Positions 20,961 through 48,688 are shown, numbered from the stretch's first letter. The stretch is 64,000 nucleotides of DNA from Pempheris klunzingeri (GCF_042242105.1 NC_092019.1:26739828-26803827), one strand, 5' to 3'. The notes: generated from the sequence alone by a model not told the origin. Numbers and translations are program-made.

Positions 20961-22315
20961 CAGCCCTAGAATGAGTCTTTGCCCCCGAAGAAGCAAACAC
21001 ATCTGCCACATATTGTGTGACATGATGAATATGTGGCATCATGCCTGTAATGACACTCGACAGATGTTAAATTATTCTTTAGAAGAGGAGTTCTGCCTCT
21101 GCTGGGACTATTTGCTTGTCTACTTATTTCCTCCCATGTTGCACTGAGCTTGTTGTGGTTATGTCTTTGAAATGTGACATCATTCTGAAACGTTCTCATG
21201 ATAAAGAGTCTTGTTTTCATGATAACCACTTTAGATGCATTAAAACCAAAGCTATGAACTCCTGATGAGTGTGTCTGACACACAGTGTTTCTTAGACAGG
21301 TGCTCCACTATGTGGTTGGGGGGGTCCAAACATATTCAGATGTGATTCCATTCTTTTTGTAATCCAATAGATTAGATGACATATTATAAAAATGCCATGT
21401 AGTTTGTGTTCAGTCACTGACCCAACAGTGGAACAGCACATGTTGCCCTAGCAATGAAAGGTAAGCTCTTATCTGCCTCTCCTGTGTGAGTGAGAGGAGG
21501 AGGAGGAGGAGGAGGAGAACACCTGAACATTGGCCTCTGTCAGTGTGAATAATCAGTGGTTACCCTTTTAGACACAAGGCAAGTCAAAGTGCTTTACAGG
21601 GACATAAAACACGATAAAGACAAGACACAAACATTACATTGCATGTAAAAGATGTAAATGTAAAATAAAAACAAGAAAATGAATAGTTAAAGCTTAAGAG
21701 AAGATGCATTAAAAGACAATACAATGATATATATTTAGATATAGATATATATATGCATAAATAGTTACAAACTAAAAGAAGTTATGTAGCTCTATTATTG
21801 GAAATAATCAGTGTGTTGACTCTGATACATGCTGAGAAAGTTGTCAAGGATAAACAGAAGTTCTTTATCACTGCCATCTTTGGGATTATCAAAGTGAATA
21901 TTAAAATCACCTACTAAAACTACACACAGACTGCCGACAGCAGTCCTCAAAGAAGTGTGCACTATATTTTAGGGGTCTGGAAATGGTCACCAGTATTATA
22001 CAACAGGAGGATCTCAGCTGGAGTGCAACATGTTCAAAGGAGGCAGATGTTCCATATGAGGATTGTTTGCAGTGGTAAGGATCATTCCATAAAGTGGCAT
22101 CAAGTTCTGCTACTGGCCAACACAGGAACGGCAGACATTGTAGTTAGCACTCCTGACCACAAGGGGGAGCTACGGTGGTCTGTGGGGGAGAGAGAGTTTT
22201 GCCGGTGATGACCAGTGGAGACCAGGTGTGGATGAGGAGTCAGTCCATGTGGAGGACAAAGTGCTCGGCCAGGATGGTGGGAATCTGTCCCATGATATCA
22301 GCGGGAACAGCGGCA

Positions 22316-22388
22316 GGAGGAGCCCTCGGGTACGGCGGGAGGAGCCCCCAGGTACGGCGGGAGGAGCCCCCAGGTACGGCGGGAGGAG
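22316..22388 (+). repeat. GC-rich tandem repeat, unit 22-23 bp
   Basis: Three to four copies of GTACGGCGGGAGGAGCCCCC-type units. Confidence 0.85.
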
Positions 22389-22451
22389 GCAGCGTTAGTG
22401 AGCTGTGGGACGATGAGGGGAGGTGGAGGAGGCGGCTGGGAGTCCCTCAGC

Positions 22452-22474
22452 GGGGGGGGGGGGGGGGGGGGGGG
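22452..22474 (+). repeat. Poly-G tract of 23 bp
   Basis: Uninterrupted run of 23 G, able to form G-quadruplexes. Its length is liable to sequencing error. Confidence 0.85.
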
Positions 22475-22560
22475 CAGTCGTGCTAGCTGAGGATGTCACA
22501 TGTGCTCTAAAAGTGTATTAGAAAATATACCTTAAAACTGGATTGAATTGAACTGGAAAC

Positions 22561-22593
22561 TGTGTGTGTGAGAGTGTGTGTGTGAGAGTGTGT

Positions 22594-22667
<74 letters not shown>

Positions 22668-22672
22668 GTGAG
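22561..22672. repeat. (TG)n with GA interruptions
   Basis: About 110 bp of TG with periodic AG interruptions. Confidence 0.95.
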
Positions 22673-23936
22673 TAGTAACATGCTGCACTTGTTCCATTTG
22701 ATATTTTCCGTTGGTGAAAATACAATGAAGAGATAAAAGTCACATCTTGATTTGCTCATTATTAAGGGCCTGACATCTGTGGATCAACAGATCAACCAAA
22801 AGTGATCAGTCACAGTGATCCAGTGCCCCTCGTGCTTTACCAGAGAATATTACAGTAGGATACTACCTGAGTTAAGTTCAGCTCGTGTGCAGCATGATCC
22901 TTCCTGTGGACTGGTGTTTGTGTCCTGATGGCTGAAGCCTGTTATTCTGACCTGGCTCCTAAGATGCTCAGCGCTCCACTGTGTTGGATTTCACTTCAGC
23001 ATTTCCATTTTAGGCTCCTTTATACTTCCACTCCTCAACATTTCAGAGGGAAATGTGGTATTTATCGACGGCTTTAGTTACTTTTCAGATGAAGATTTGA
23101 CAAAATGGATAAAAACAAGCTTTAAAAAAATCACATTGTTAGAGATGAATCCACTGGTAAGAACCTTTTTGGCTTCTGCCATCCTGTAAACAGCAGTGTG
23201 TCGCTTCAACAGTGAGATTTCACTTTGAACTTCTCATGGTTTCATTTCAATAATCGCTCAGATCATCACCATTACACCAACAATAATAGATTAGAGAAAA
23301 GCCCAGAAAATGAGAACAGAGGTGTCATCTGTTGACCCTTTAGAGGAGCCTTACCCCCACACTGAGGGACCAGAGTAGTCCAACCCCAGCTCACCCTCCA
23401 TCAGCTCCACCAATACCACGCTGCTCTGACACAGATGCTTCACTGAATGAAGCCACATACAGAAAAGGTCAGTGAGAGGGACCAAACCAACACTTTGACT
23501 TTTAGACTTTAAGTACAGCAGGACTACTAACACTTACTGTGGACTGTTATCTATGCAGGAGCTTTACTGGTAGTGGAGCATGTTTCCATCGCTGGACAGA
23601 TACTTTTACTGAAGGGAAGGACCTGAGCAGTTCTTCCACCTCTGCCAGTCAGTCTGGAAAAACTCAATGTTCAAAGAAGTGAGCTGGCAGAGAATCACCA
23701 GAATCATGTTAGTCTGGATTATTGGAGCATGAACTTCACAAGTTCTCTACACTGAAAATATCTTCAACTTAACAATTTATATCAGACAGTAAATCTGCTA
23801 ATATTAAACTGATGTGTGTGTCTGAGCTGGTGTCTGAGTGGGTGTTGCTCAGATGTTGGTCAGACACAGAAACGTACTGCACTAAGTAGCAGTGAAGGAC
23901 ATTTCAAAATAAATTCCATTTTGCAACCCTGAATGC

Positions 23937-24773
23937 TTTATTTAAAATATGCATACATAACACTTCTCCTACAGAACAATACAGAACAGTACAATCACTT
24001 TTTGTAATAACATTTAAAATGTAAAATGGTTTCTGGCAGAAACTGCCTGCAAGCAATCAAAGTTCCTACTTTGGCTTCTTACGGCTAGAAGAGAAAAGAG
24101 AAGCCTGAAACACTCAGAAGAAACTAAAACTGAAGAAAATCACAGAAGCAGAAACTAGAACACCACATCTGTGATTGTGTGACATCTACTGTTGTGTACC
24201 ACGAGCGTGTGTGTTCTGTGATGAAAGATGAAGCTGGTGCTGGCTGCGATGGTGTCTGGGCAGATAAACGTGGGTTCCCACAGTCCTGACAGTCCTACGG
24301 TTATCGTGCAGGACTACAGAGGTTCTGGAAAAACTAGTCAATAGAATCTGTAGAGGCAGTTTGGAGAAATGTCACAAAGAAAGGATGAAGTGTGAGTTTG
24401 GCTGCACTGAAGTTTGTCCTGTGTTTGCAGTTGTAAACGTGAACTTGCTGCTTTAAATTACAAAAGTAGTGCAGTCAAGAAAATTTGGTATGAAGCTGTC
24501 AGAGAGCAACTGAAACCTCTTTTAATTTGACTAACGATCAGCGTGGGAACCCTGAAACACCCGTCATCCTGTCTGTGTGTCCACAGCCTCTTAATATATG
24601 CCATAACATACAAATATACAGCACATATTACATAGACCATCATATCATTGTTCAAGATTGTTCTTTTGACTCTGAAAGGAGACACTTTGTAGAATTTCAT
24701 TATAACTTTATGTTACACTTGTGTACAAATGTGTTAGCCATTGATTGTTAAAGACACACTCCATTTTGTTGCT

Positions 24774-24808
<35 letters not shown>

Positions 24809-26091
24809 ACAGCCTGGTGTGTGTGCTCTCTCTGAGCCTCAGAGCTCCTGTCCCTTCATCACCACTGGAGTTTCTTCTGACTCAGTGCCACACACACTGT
24901 CCTGCTGCCGTAAGCACCCACTACAGCACCACATGTAGATTAATCCTCCACTGAAAATAGTCCCCAGCAAATGAATTCTTTTCTCCTGTTAGAGTTACGC
25001 TTGATGAGAACTACAGCCTTATCCTTTAAAACAATTCACAGATGCTTGGCTTTAGTGGGGTTTACAAGGTACGTAAGAAATCAGGGAGTGTCTTAAGTGT
25101 TACAGCTCCACTTGTAGTGAATAAAAAACAAACAAGGTGATTAGTAAAACTTCATGTAACAACTAAACCAAACCAAAAATGATATGAGGACTGCTGTTTC
25201 TTTGCAGGGAGACATGGCAACAGGCTGGAAACAGAAATACAGAGCAGAGAGTGAAGCCAGAGCAAAGATTTAACAGCAAAACAAAAAGGGAATCCACACT
25301 GACAGCATGAAGCAAACTACACTCACATAATCCCTGTGCAGGGGTAAGGGGTGTCAGATAATCCTGTGAACTCATCGTTTCCACACATCAGCTGCTGTAT
25401 ACTCTCAGAGGGCAGCCAACCACTCGGCGTACGTTCACACAAGCAGCAGGACACACTGCCAGGGTCTCAACCAGGGGTTAGCCATCAATACCTCATCCTG
25501 TGCAATCCTATGCAATGTGCCCATCAGATACTACTCTTTCTCTGACTACAAGCAGGGAGGCTGAAGGGAAAAACTGTCTTCTGCATTAAAAATGACAAGG
25601 TAACATAGCAATCTGCATTTAAAAGATACTCTTCAAGTGGGTATTACATCCATCAAATGTTCCTGTGGGTAAAATCTCTTCAGACGCTCAGGAGGTCAGA
25701 GAGAATAAAAGTTGAAGCTTCTTCATGTGAGCAGCTCAGCAGCCCCCACCCCGTTCCCAAACGCTGCTATGTCACAGCCTAGCACAAGTCAGTGAACTAC
25801 TCACGAATAAATAATGCCGGTGATAATAAATAAGAGGAGGTGGGTGGTTCCGGATGGTGCTGAGGGAAGGAGCCCACACAGGAGGAGGGGGGGTTACATA
25901 GCCTAGCTTCACCTTGCCGGCCAGCTCTGCTCTCAACAATGAGTCTGACGTCTCTGTGTTGTAATATCCTGACAGCACTGCTGGCCCCGCCTCCAGGAAG
26001 CTGCTGTCCAATCACCAAAGCTTTCCCCGCTTCATCCATTCAAGTGTCTATGAGTCTTAATGTTCCTCAGGTTCGCAGCAGCAGCACGCCA
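23937..26091 (-). other. wdr26: Probable wdr26 3' UTR
   Basis: Below the wdr26 stop (26092) the first canonical minus-strand AATAAA noticed is at 23937-23942, giving a UTR of about 2.1 kb. Mammalian WDR26 also has a long 3' UTR. It includes a TG array at 24776-24807. The extent is inferred only. Confidence 0.4.
24776..24807. repeat. (TG)n microsatellite
   Basis: About 32 bp of pure TG. Confidence 0.95.
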
Positions 26092-39175
<13,084 letters not shown>

Positions 39176-41168
39176 GTTCCCCCGGTGAGAGCGCAGCACG
39201 CGACGAGCACAGAACCGAATGACAGGCGCGACGGAGCTCTGCGGGGAGAACGAGCCTCGGTTACAGCCGCCGACGGGCCCACTGACCCAGATGAAGCCCC
39301 GAAATGCCCTGCTCCCCCTGCGGCCGAGGCTCCGTGCTTGTTTCGTCGCGGTCACCGCGACGACAACCTGGTTTTCGACTCGGACGACGAAGAGACGGAG
39401 GTGGGGGTTATTTCAACAGCCGCATTCTGTGGAGCTCGGAGGTTTTCGACGCTGTCAGCTGCTGTCGGAGCCGCGGTGAAGTAGTTGGTAGAGCTTGTTA
39501 TTGTTGCTCTCAGACAGCTGCAGCCCTGTTAGGGACATACGCCGTGACGTCAGCGGAAATTCCTTCACGTCTTTTACGCGCGCTGCGTCGCCGTTAGGGG
39601 GCGCTGTCTGTCTGTCTGTCTATCTGTCGGTCGGTCGGTCTCTAGCTTGGCCTGCACTCACCTTTACTATAATCAGATGAACTCCTCAGTTGCACGCGTT
39701 TAAGTTCACATGCAGAAGTTTGATATTCAGCTTCAGTGCTGAAAATGTATTAACTGCACTTTAAAATCTGCACATTTTGGTACTTATTATTATTATTGCT
39801 TGCCATCTGATATCCCTACACTCATCTGTGTAGTGTTTGAGCTCCTCGTGTTCATGTAGAGTTACATGTGGATGGCAGTGAACAAGATTACATTACAATG
39901 TACAAGATATACTGTCATCATATCTGTGTACAGTGAGTATGGTCTGAATTTTTGGTTGGCCTCGTGTAACCATTTTAGTGTTCGATTCATCAGCTGGGTC
40001 CTTATCAGCCAAACTCAGCCAACCTGCAGAGATGTTGAGATGTTGGAGATCCTTCAGAACCAACGTGCCATAGTTTCCACTGGCTGTGCAGTAATCATCA
40101 CACTGGGGCTCCTCTTTAGAAGATTTTTTTTAATCAACTCACATCATGATGACAAACAACTGAAATGAAAGAAGGTACACTGAGAAATTCCTCAACTTAA
40201 AAACCAAGATTGGAATCAACTGCTCAGAACAGGCTGAGCACTGTAGGTACAGTACAATATGTCTGATTCAATCCACAGAAACGGAGAAAAAGGAATAACA
40301 GTTCTCAATGATGAATGACAACAACTAGAACCACAGGACTGAATCCTTTTGATGCCATCAGCCGGTCCTGCTAGCATTGGCTCACCAGATGGCATTTCAG
40401 TGTTCTTGTGTTGGTACTTAGCTAAAAAAAATCTTTTTGTGACAAAAACCTGGACTCCAGACACAATACTCAAAGTGCTATTTTTTTCCCAAGCCTGAGA
40501 TTCTTTTAAATACAAATCAGGAAAGAGCCGTGGTCCATGTTTTGGTTTTTACATCTGAGACCATCCCTTACCATTGGCACTTTCACATCTGTGAAAGAAA
40601 ACAAAAACTATGTTCCTGTCATTTCCAATACTAAATCTGACCAATAAACACTGTCTAAAACGTATGTACAATGAGGACCCATTCAGCCCCCGTTCCCTTT
40701 CTTCAAATAGAGCAAAACGTACCTTAGATTTAAAAAATCTAAATTAAAGGGGAAGGAATAATTAGACTTTCCTTAAGAGAGGAGAGCATCAGGTTTGTAG
40801 AAGAAGAAACTATTGCACTTTCATCCCATTCTACAGCAACACTAATGGGCTTTACAGTCGGCAAAGGAAACACCAGTGTAAATACTCCCCCCCCAGAAAA
40901 AACAGAGTACAGCTGCTTCCTGCCAGGTGGGCGAGCTCATTCTCCTGCTGTCCTGGCTGTCGTGTCCAAGCCTCCTGCATCCGAAACACAAACTTTTAGA
41001 AGGAGTTACGTCACAAGTTCCCCAAATGCAATCAAATTTAGTGTTGTCACAAGCCAAATGGCAGGTTTGTGACTGACAAGAAGCACAGAGAATGGCTTCA
41101 TCCCTGCGTGTAAGCAGGCTGGTCACTTAGACCTGGCGATACATTCTGTGCAGCCTTGTTCGCCAATA

Positions 41169-41222
41169 CAGTTCAGCACAGTACAGTACAGTACAGAACA
41201 GTTCAGTACAGTACAGTACAGC
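41169..41222. repeat. Pentanucleotide (ACAGT)n array
   Basis: Repeated CAGTA/CAGTT units over about 54 bp. Confidence 0.85.
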
Positions 41223-42730
41223 CTCTAATTGGTCCAAAATGTCGTGCAGTTAGGTCAGTGTCTGTTGTGTGTTTTAAGCTTCAAATGACTCCTGACACAC
41301 TTTTCTAGTGGATCTGTCCAGTTAGGTGTCCTCGCCTTCCGCCTTGGCTAGACGGACCAAGACATGTCGGTTGGTGGTCACACCTGTTGAAGCTGTGAGA
41401 GGACGCGTCCCAAAACACCCGTCTGACCCCCCCCAGACCATAGCAGTGTAACACATTAGAATATGTATATGCCCTTGTTCATTTTGGAATATGCAGCCCT
41501 TCACACGACTAAGCAAGCAGAGAATAAAAAGACACACTGATAACCAACATCAGGTCAGAATTCACTAGAAAAGTGAGACCCCATTTCCACACAGGATTAA
41601 CAGAAGATCATTGTCTTTGTACCTCATCTAGATAAGGGAACATGTCAGTGTATCTGTAGATGTACACAGACGCCTCATCTGGAGGTGGTTCCGCTCACAT
41701 TGTGATCAGACAGGTGTAAATAAAGTGTGCCGTTTGACCACGTTCTGGCAAAACAAGCCGAAAGGTCACCTGACTTCACTCACTGGCCAATTCATGCTTT
41801 CGCAAGATGCCCATCAAAAATCTACAGGTGGCATCTGGCATACGTTCCACCACAAGTAGTTATTTAAAAATGGATGACACTTGCCCACGAAACGAGATGG
41901 AACCCAGAGCCTAATAGCACAGTGGGTGGACAGCACTGTCAGTGGGCTGACTCACCTACACAACCTAAGCTATGAGTTAAGACCTGACCACAGTGCAGGC
42001 AGAGTTGAGATAAAGAGAACATGTATCTGTTCCAGGTGTGAATATCCCTTGTGGTTGGATCTCTTTATCCAGACTCAGGCTGCTAGTTCGGACCAGGTGG
42101 AAATGGGGTTGATCCAAATCTTGTGCAAACAACATGAAAAGGCTGAAACAAGTTCAACTTAGTGTATTTGAACTTTTTGTTGCTCAAATCATTTTACATC
42201 ATGAAATGTACTACTTTCTCAATTTAATGGAATTTCTTTTGTTATAGCCTCATTTTTCCATGACTGCCATGCAGTTCAAAGAAAATTCCAGTTTATTACA
42301 GATTTTTGGCTTTTTCTATTACTGTGCTCACCATGTGATGCTAAGATCATATATCATGGTAGCATGGCTACACTGGTTCAGGAAAGTCAGACAAACCAAA
42401 CCAGCGCTTGAATCAGATCATCTAAGCCATCCTACCTGAAGACGGACCCTACAGTCCCACCTGCCCAAATCAAACCCTTGTCGTAATAAACTGGAATTGT
42501 CCTTTCACAGTGTTGTAGAGGCCCGTGGAATCCCATTAAATGAAAACATGGCGATCACAGCTGTGATAGGCACTTCCATCAATCTACAATCAGTTTGACA
42601 AATCAGTTGAAATATTTCTGCCATGTGTGCTCCCCTCTGGACACTGTCGCCCCCCCACCTAAAGCACCCAGACGTCTGTTATCCTTCATGTTCAGCACAG
42701 CTCCGAGGCACAGAAATGCCAGAGGCCAGT

Positions 42731-42761
<31 letters not shown>
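42731..42761. repeat. (TG)n microsatellite
   Basis: About 31 bp of TG. Confidence 0.93.
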
Positions 42762-42763
<2 letters not shown>

Positions 42764-42936
42764 TACTTGAGCTCTGGGAACACAGAGGACAGCTCCCTAT
42801 ATTTCCACTGTGGAAAAATATACATTGAGGAATGCAAACACTCTTATACACACCTACGACCACTCATGGACGGCAGCAGGTGGCACATGCATCTGTACTG
42901 TCACACTCTGGCCTCTCATTGGTCCAGTTTAAAATC

Positions 42937-42992
42937 CACACACACACACACACACACACATATATCCATCCATCCATCCATCCATCCATCCA
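42937..42992. repeat. (CA)n followed by (ATCC)n
   Basis: A CA run followed by seven ATCC units. The ATCC units are the tandem tail of the dispersed element that starts at 42993. Confidence 0.92.
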
Positions 42993-43290
42993 TTATCTGT
43001 ACCGCTCATCCATCAGGGTCGCGGGGGAGCTGGAGCCAATCCCAGGAGACAGACAACCTCTCACGCACACACTCACACCTACGGGCAATTTAGAACCACA
43101 GATTAACCTAACCTGCGTGTCTTTGGACTGTGGGAGGAAGCCAGAGAACCCAGAGAAAACCCACTCAGGCACAGGGAGAACATGAGAACTCCACACAGAA
43201 AGACCCCCAGGTTCCAACCTGAATTCAAACCTGGAACCTTCTTGCTGTGAGGCAACATTGCTAACCACAGCACCCAGTGTTTTTTCCACT
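42993..43290 (-). mobile_element. Dispersed teleost repeat with (GGAT)n tail
   Basis: Reads GTCGCGGGGGAGCTGGAGCC, then GACTGTGGGAGGAAGCC and GGAGAACATGAGAACTCCAC. The inverse orientation is found at 55555-55850 with the same blocks and a GGATGGATGG end. This family is very common in fish genomes. I think it is a non-LTR-derived element, but the class is uncertain. Confidence 0.75.
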
Positions 43291-44415
43291 AGAATGAAAT
43301 GAATGAATGTGGTTGCAGTTGAGTTTATTATGGGGGTTTTGCTGGTTGAATGGTCACGAAGCATACCACATAACCACATAACCCCTGGTTTGATCTCCCC
43401 TCATTTCCTGTCTGCTATCAGAAAAAGACACAAAGGCCCTAAAGAGAAATCAACTTTAACATCGTTCAGCTTTGTGAAAGTGACTTCGCAATTAGGTTCT
43501 TTGATTTCAAAGCTTTGTTTGAGAGAATGATGCAGCACGTACAAAAGAGGACACAAGAGGTTGATTTCCTAAAGATGTGGAGCACGTTTAAACATGCCTG
43601 TGCAGTCAGTTTGTGGATTGGCACAATTACAGGAAAGCTGCACGTTAAAGGGCATCACCCAAACAGCTGGAACTACCTGCACGACGTGATACCACACGTG
43701 ACTCCATCACTCCAGTAAACGGGTTATGTTTTAGATCCAGTTCATCTGTTAGTTAGCAGGATATCTCAGACTTTAATTACATTTTGTGAAATGTTCAATC
43801 AACGGCCAACAAACAGGTAAACAGGTGATTCTTGGCGGCACAAGTCCAGGATTTGCAACATCAAGAAGTATTTCTTCACTACATGATGACCAGCCCATTC
43901 TGTCTAGACTGGCCTTCATGTGCTCTAATCCAATAGGTTTTATTTCTATTGTTTTAATCTTATATAGTCTGTATTTGTAAGGCGCCTGCCTTTTATTGTG
44001 ATGCACTGACTTTCTGATCTTTTCATTTAAGTCATCCCAAAGATCAATGTTTTTAGTTCCCTGGTCCAACGTGACATTCAGCTCTAAAGACAATCTCTAT
44101 TGGCACATATATCTTTCCACAGACAGTGACCATGTGTTCTTGTATTACATACTTGATGGGGCCAGAGAACACCCACAGTTTGGGGCTCACAGTGTTTTGT
44201 GGGGTCATTTGGATGGAGAGCAGGGTTTTTCTGAACTATGCTGTTATTGACAAAACTAAAAGTGTCAGAATATTAGTGTGGTGATGGTTAAGGTTAGGGT
44301 GAGGGTCAGAGTCAGGGTCTGGGATACCTTCGTGTTTTTTAGTTACAGTATACATTGTGTCTATGGGAAGTCCCCACAAAGATAGCAACACATGGTACGT
44401 GAGTGTGTGTGATCC

Positions 44416-44817
44416 TTAGCTGTCCACCACCTGGTGCGGCAGAGTGACAGACGAGTTGTTGATAAAGGAGCCTTGTTTGTCTCTTCCCTTAAGAAAATAA
44501 GTGAGCAGTTCCCCTTTCCCCTTCACAAAGATGGGCCCCCTCCTCACAAAGCGGAAGCCGTACTCCTTCAGGATGTTGTAGCAGTCCTCTACCACCTGGG
44601 GGCAACACACGCACACACATAGTGAATCACAATGCTTTCAGGCTGCTTGTCAGTGATGTAGAAATTAAGATGCACTAATCTGCATGCCTGCACACAGTTC
44701 CAATATCAACATCAAGTTTGCAGATGACACAACAGTGGTTGGCCTCATCAGTGCCAATGATGAGTCTGCCCCCGGGGAGGAGGACCAGCACCACTAGGTG
44801 GCCTTCAACACCACGAA

Positions 44818-44864
<47 letters not shown>

Positions 44865-47800
44865 ATCCATATCAGTGGGACATGTCTTCAGCTGAAGACC
44901 TCTTTTGGTCTCTATTCCATCAGTCCTCTGATTCCGCTGAGCTTCTACCACTGCACCATCACAAGCATCCTCACTTACTGCATCACAGCTGTCATTTGCT
45001 GAACTCTATGCCGGGGTGATAGCCATACAGTTCTTGAAATTCCTCTTGATTTAGTTTCACACAGATTTTAGACAAAACAAATCCAAACTAAATGCATTTT
45101 CAAAGAGTAGCATGAACAGGTTTTCTATTCATTATATGTAAACATACTGTTAACAAAATAGAAGACAGATAAAAAAGCATTTAGATGCCTTATAAGATAG
45201 ACCTGGATTTAAACAGGGTTTATCTTTATCACTTTCTTGCACCAAAGCTTTAAACTGTCAACAGTATTTATTTCTATCTTGCGTGAACAGTGTTGAGCGA
45301 TCCACAGACATGCAGTAAGCCCAGTGCTGTACCTGGATGTTTCCCATAACCCCTGTGGACTCCATGCGACTGGCCACGTTCACAGTGTTGCCCCAGATGT
45401 CGTAGTGGGGTTTTCGGGCACCGATCACGCCTGCTAACACTCCGCCCTTATTCAGACCTGAAGGAGAGTGTTGACACATGACACGTAAGATTCACAGGGC
45501 TGTGTTATGTGAGATCAGTGACTGTTAAGACTATACTCATGAGATCCTGGCTCACCATGAACCCTTACATTTTTACAAACAGCTGGGGCCAGGTCTATTA
45601 TAAAATCCAAATGGACGAGCAACGTGGGCAGAGAAGGTTCTTTAAAAACACATCATATGACTGAATTAGCATGTTTTAGTATATTTAGTATGTGTCACAT
45701 ACTTAACATCATACCTATGAAAATCCAGTAGCAGACTCTGGAAACATGGAAATACTGTTTGAGTGCAGATTGTTTTGAAGGGTGTGCACCGCATCACCCT
45801 GCACATCACATCACTGTAACGGATTCTAAAACTCCAGCAAGTTTCAACAGCCTGCTAAGTGATTTTCATATTATACAGAAATGAATAAAAACAAAGGATG
45901 TCTTGAACAGAAGGTAAAATATGTCTAAAAATCTAAAAACACACAATTGGAAAGGTTTGGCAAAAATGGAAAACTAAACCTGGTTTGTAGTTAAAACAAG
46001 AACCCCAGTTTAATGATCTAAACTCATCTGGACGTGAAACAGGAAGTGACAACACACAAAGTGTCTGCATCCCTTTAACGTTCACTTTCATTGTTACTAA
46101 CAAACACATGGCTTAGCTGCAGACTTGTGAGGTTGTCCTGTGGAGGCTATTAAAGCTGACCTTGTGAAAAACAGGAAGCCTGATAAAACCGACAAATGGT
46201 TCGATCACATGACAGAAGACCTCGCCAACCAACACACAACTTTGTCACCCAAACAACCAGCCTTACGCCTTAAATACAAAAAAATATTCTATTTTCTACA
46301 AACATAAACTTACAATTAGGAACAAAAAGCAAAAATACACCCCCATGAAACTAAAAGACATTAAAAACACCATGAACACAAGCCTTACCCAACCTCATTC
46401 CTGCTATGTGGAGAGCACATTTACCAATAGATCTAATTAATGTAATATCACAGAAAAACTCCAAGCAACAAAAGCAACAATTAAAAACAACCAACCCCCC
46501 CCCTTGATTTGCCAATTACTTGAGAAGAATTGAGCACACAGACAAAATCTCTCCGGCCAAGGGAAGCTTGTGGTCCACACAGTATGCAGCAGTTCAGAGA
46601 TACATCACATTTCAGTCAGGATGCCCCCCCCCCCGTCATAAGAGTGGGACACATCAGACCCCAGTAACTACTGTGGCACCTGTGTCAGCAGCTCTGGGTA
46701 AATGGTTCTGTAGTATTCCAAATAAAAGAATATGAGCTAAGCACCTTGACCAACACTCCATACACCCCCCATACTTTGATTAGCAAACAAATGCAAAATG
46801 CTTTCCACTCAGACTTCAACACTGCGGCGTAAAGGATGAAATCAATGTATTTGTAAAATATGTGAGCTGTCAGAATCAGAGACAGATGAACTGAAGAAGA
46901 GGAGTTTGTCAGGGTTGTAATTGAAGTCTGTCTTAATGTAATGTGGATAAAAATGAGCGTGCTGTTCTGTTGGATCAGTGTTCTGCTCTCGGCCTCTCCC
47001 TCCTCCCTGTTTTCTGCTGATTTACTTGTTCTACTGTCTTCTACTGCACAGGGACTACAGTGACAGCTGCACACCGTAGAACAGTAAATACGAAGAGAAT
47101 GAATGTCAAGTGTCACGAGAATACACTGATATAGATACACACACACACACTTATTGATTGATTGATGACATTGATTCTAAAGCTTTCACACAATACACAT
47201 ACACAATACATTTGAAAGCTTTATGTAATCTGCTCCCTCTGATGAAGGTCCCTTACTTTTTAAACCATGTTTTGTGTGTGGGAGGGTCTGGATTCAGCCA
47301 TCTAATGGTTACACACGTCGGGCTGCTCTTAGTACTGGACTGTATTGAAAAGGTATTTCTGCATCTTTACGTCAAAATCATATTTCCATTTCTAGAATCG
47401 TGAAGACTTTGCTCTTGATTCTTTCAAGGACAGCGGTACAACAGTGTGCACTCACAGAGGGATGTGTGAAAGGTGAGGACATACCGATGCGTAGCATGAA
47501 GTTGTTGAATGACTGGTAGTTGATGTTCATGAGTGTGACCTTCATGGCCAGAGCAAAGTCTGCCAGGTCTGCCAGGTGCTGCCAGCGCTCTCTGTCAGAC
47601 TGCTCCTCCTTCTGTCACACAGAAACCACACAACTTAAACTACACATCAACACCACCATTAAGACAACTGGCAAAATGAGCAGCTTTCCAGCACACAGAC
47701 CGTTTGTGATGTCCAGGACCAAAATTCTGTTTTGTGTCATGTCAGCGTTATTTGGCCTTTTTTTTTCCACATTCTGTTCTAATCTAAATTGCATGGTGAT

Positions 47801-48653
47801 ACAGAATTCTTTTATTATAGTTTCAGAGTGAATGTTCATGTCAGTTAGTCAGGGAAAATCCCTGAAGCCTGTGGAAGTCATGTGACCATGCTGACCTTCA
47901 TGCAAGTGAAGCCGTTGCTGATGTCTGGGGTGACGCCTGATGCTGCCATGTAGGTGCTGCCAATGGTCTTGATTTTTGTGATACAGCGGAACTGAGGCTC
48001 ATCCAGCAGCTGACGGGGATACAGGTGAAAGGTCCCATTTACACAGACTCACAGTGGCTTTATTTCAAACACAGCAGGACAGTGAATGGGACTGTGGTCA
48101 CTACCACACACACACACCACTGGCACAGAATCTAGAAACATGTTACATGACTTTTACTTCTGAATGACTTCTGAAGAGACTGAATGGCAATTGTCAAATG
48201 TGGCATGTTGAGGCCTATTGCAGTCTCATAATGTGCCCCCCAGCACACTAAAACACAGAAGAAAAATGAGGAACGCAGCTTACACTGTCAAAGTCTGAGA
48301 TGATCTCATTGAGGAAGCGTAAGCATTCGATCCCTCCATTATTGATGCTCTCTTCTGTGTAGAAGTCAGAGAAGTTGGGGATGGAGGCAAACATGACTCC
48401 GATCTCATCGTAGGACTGGCTGTACAACTCCTGGAACAGTTAACACGAAGACGTCAGAGAGCAGGAGTGAAACACTACAGAAGTACAATCACATGAAAGA
48501 AATGTCATCGTATGATTTTATAATAAAGGAGTGATGACAAGAGGAGTCCAAATAAACATGTTGAGCTTTCTAATAATCTGAAGAAGAGAAGAAAGACATC
48601 CTGACTTCTCCTGACTGTTTTAGAAGAGTGTTCAAAGTGACGAGCAAGATCAA

Positions 48654-48688
<35 letters not shown>

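Larger units (their letters stand above)
20961..23930. other. Intergenic between convergent cnih4 and wdr26
   Basis: No exon was recognised. AGGAGG repeats lie at about 21496-21518. A GCAAGTCAAAGTGCTTTACA segment at 21579 resembles the body of a common fish retrotransposon tail. GC-rich tandem repeats, a long poly-G and TG arrays follow. Confidence 0.5.
39621..44415. other. Between wdr26 promoter and adcy3 stop; part is likely adcy3 3' UTR
   Basis: No exon was recognised. The part nearest 44415 should be adcy3 3' UTR; minus-strand AATAAA hexamers occur near 43992 and 43324, but none can be preferred. Repeats noted here are listed separately. A short GGTTAAGGTTAGGGTGAGGG stretch near 44285 is only vaguely telomere-like. 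Confidence 0.45.

Noticed and set aside
42964-42992. CRISPR-like regular repeat (ATCC)n
   Set aside because: It is a simple tetranucleotide tail of a fish retroelement; there are no spacers, and the DNA is eukaryotic.
44284-44325. Interstitial telomere repeat
   Set aside because: Only one or two GGTTAG-like units are present; the rest is loosely G-rich.
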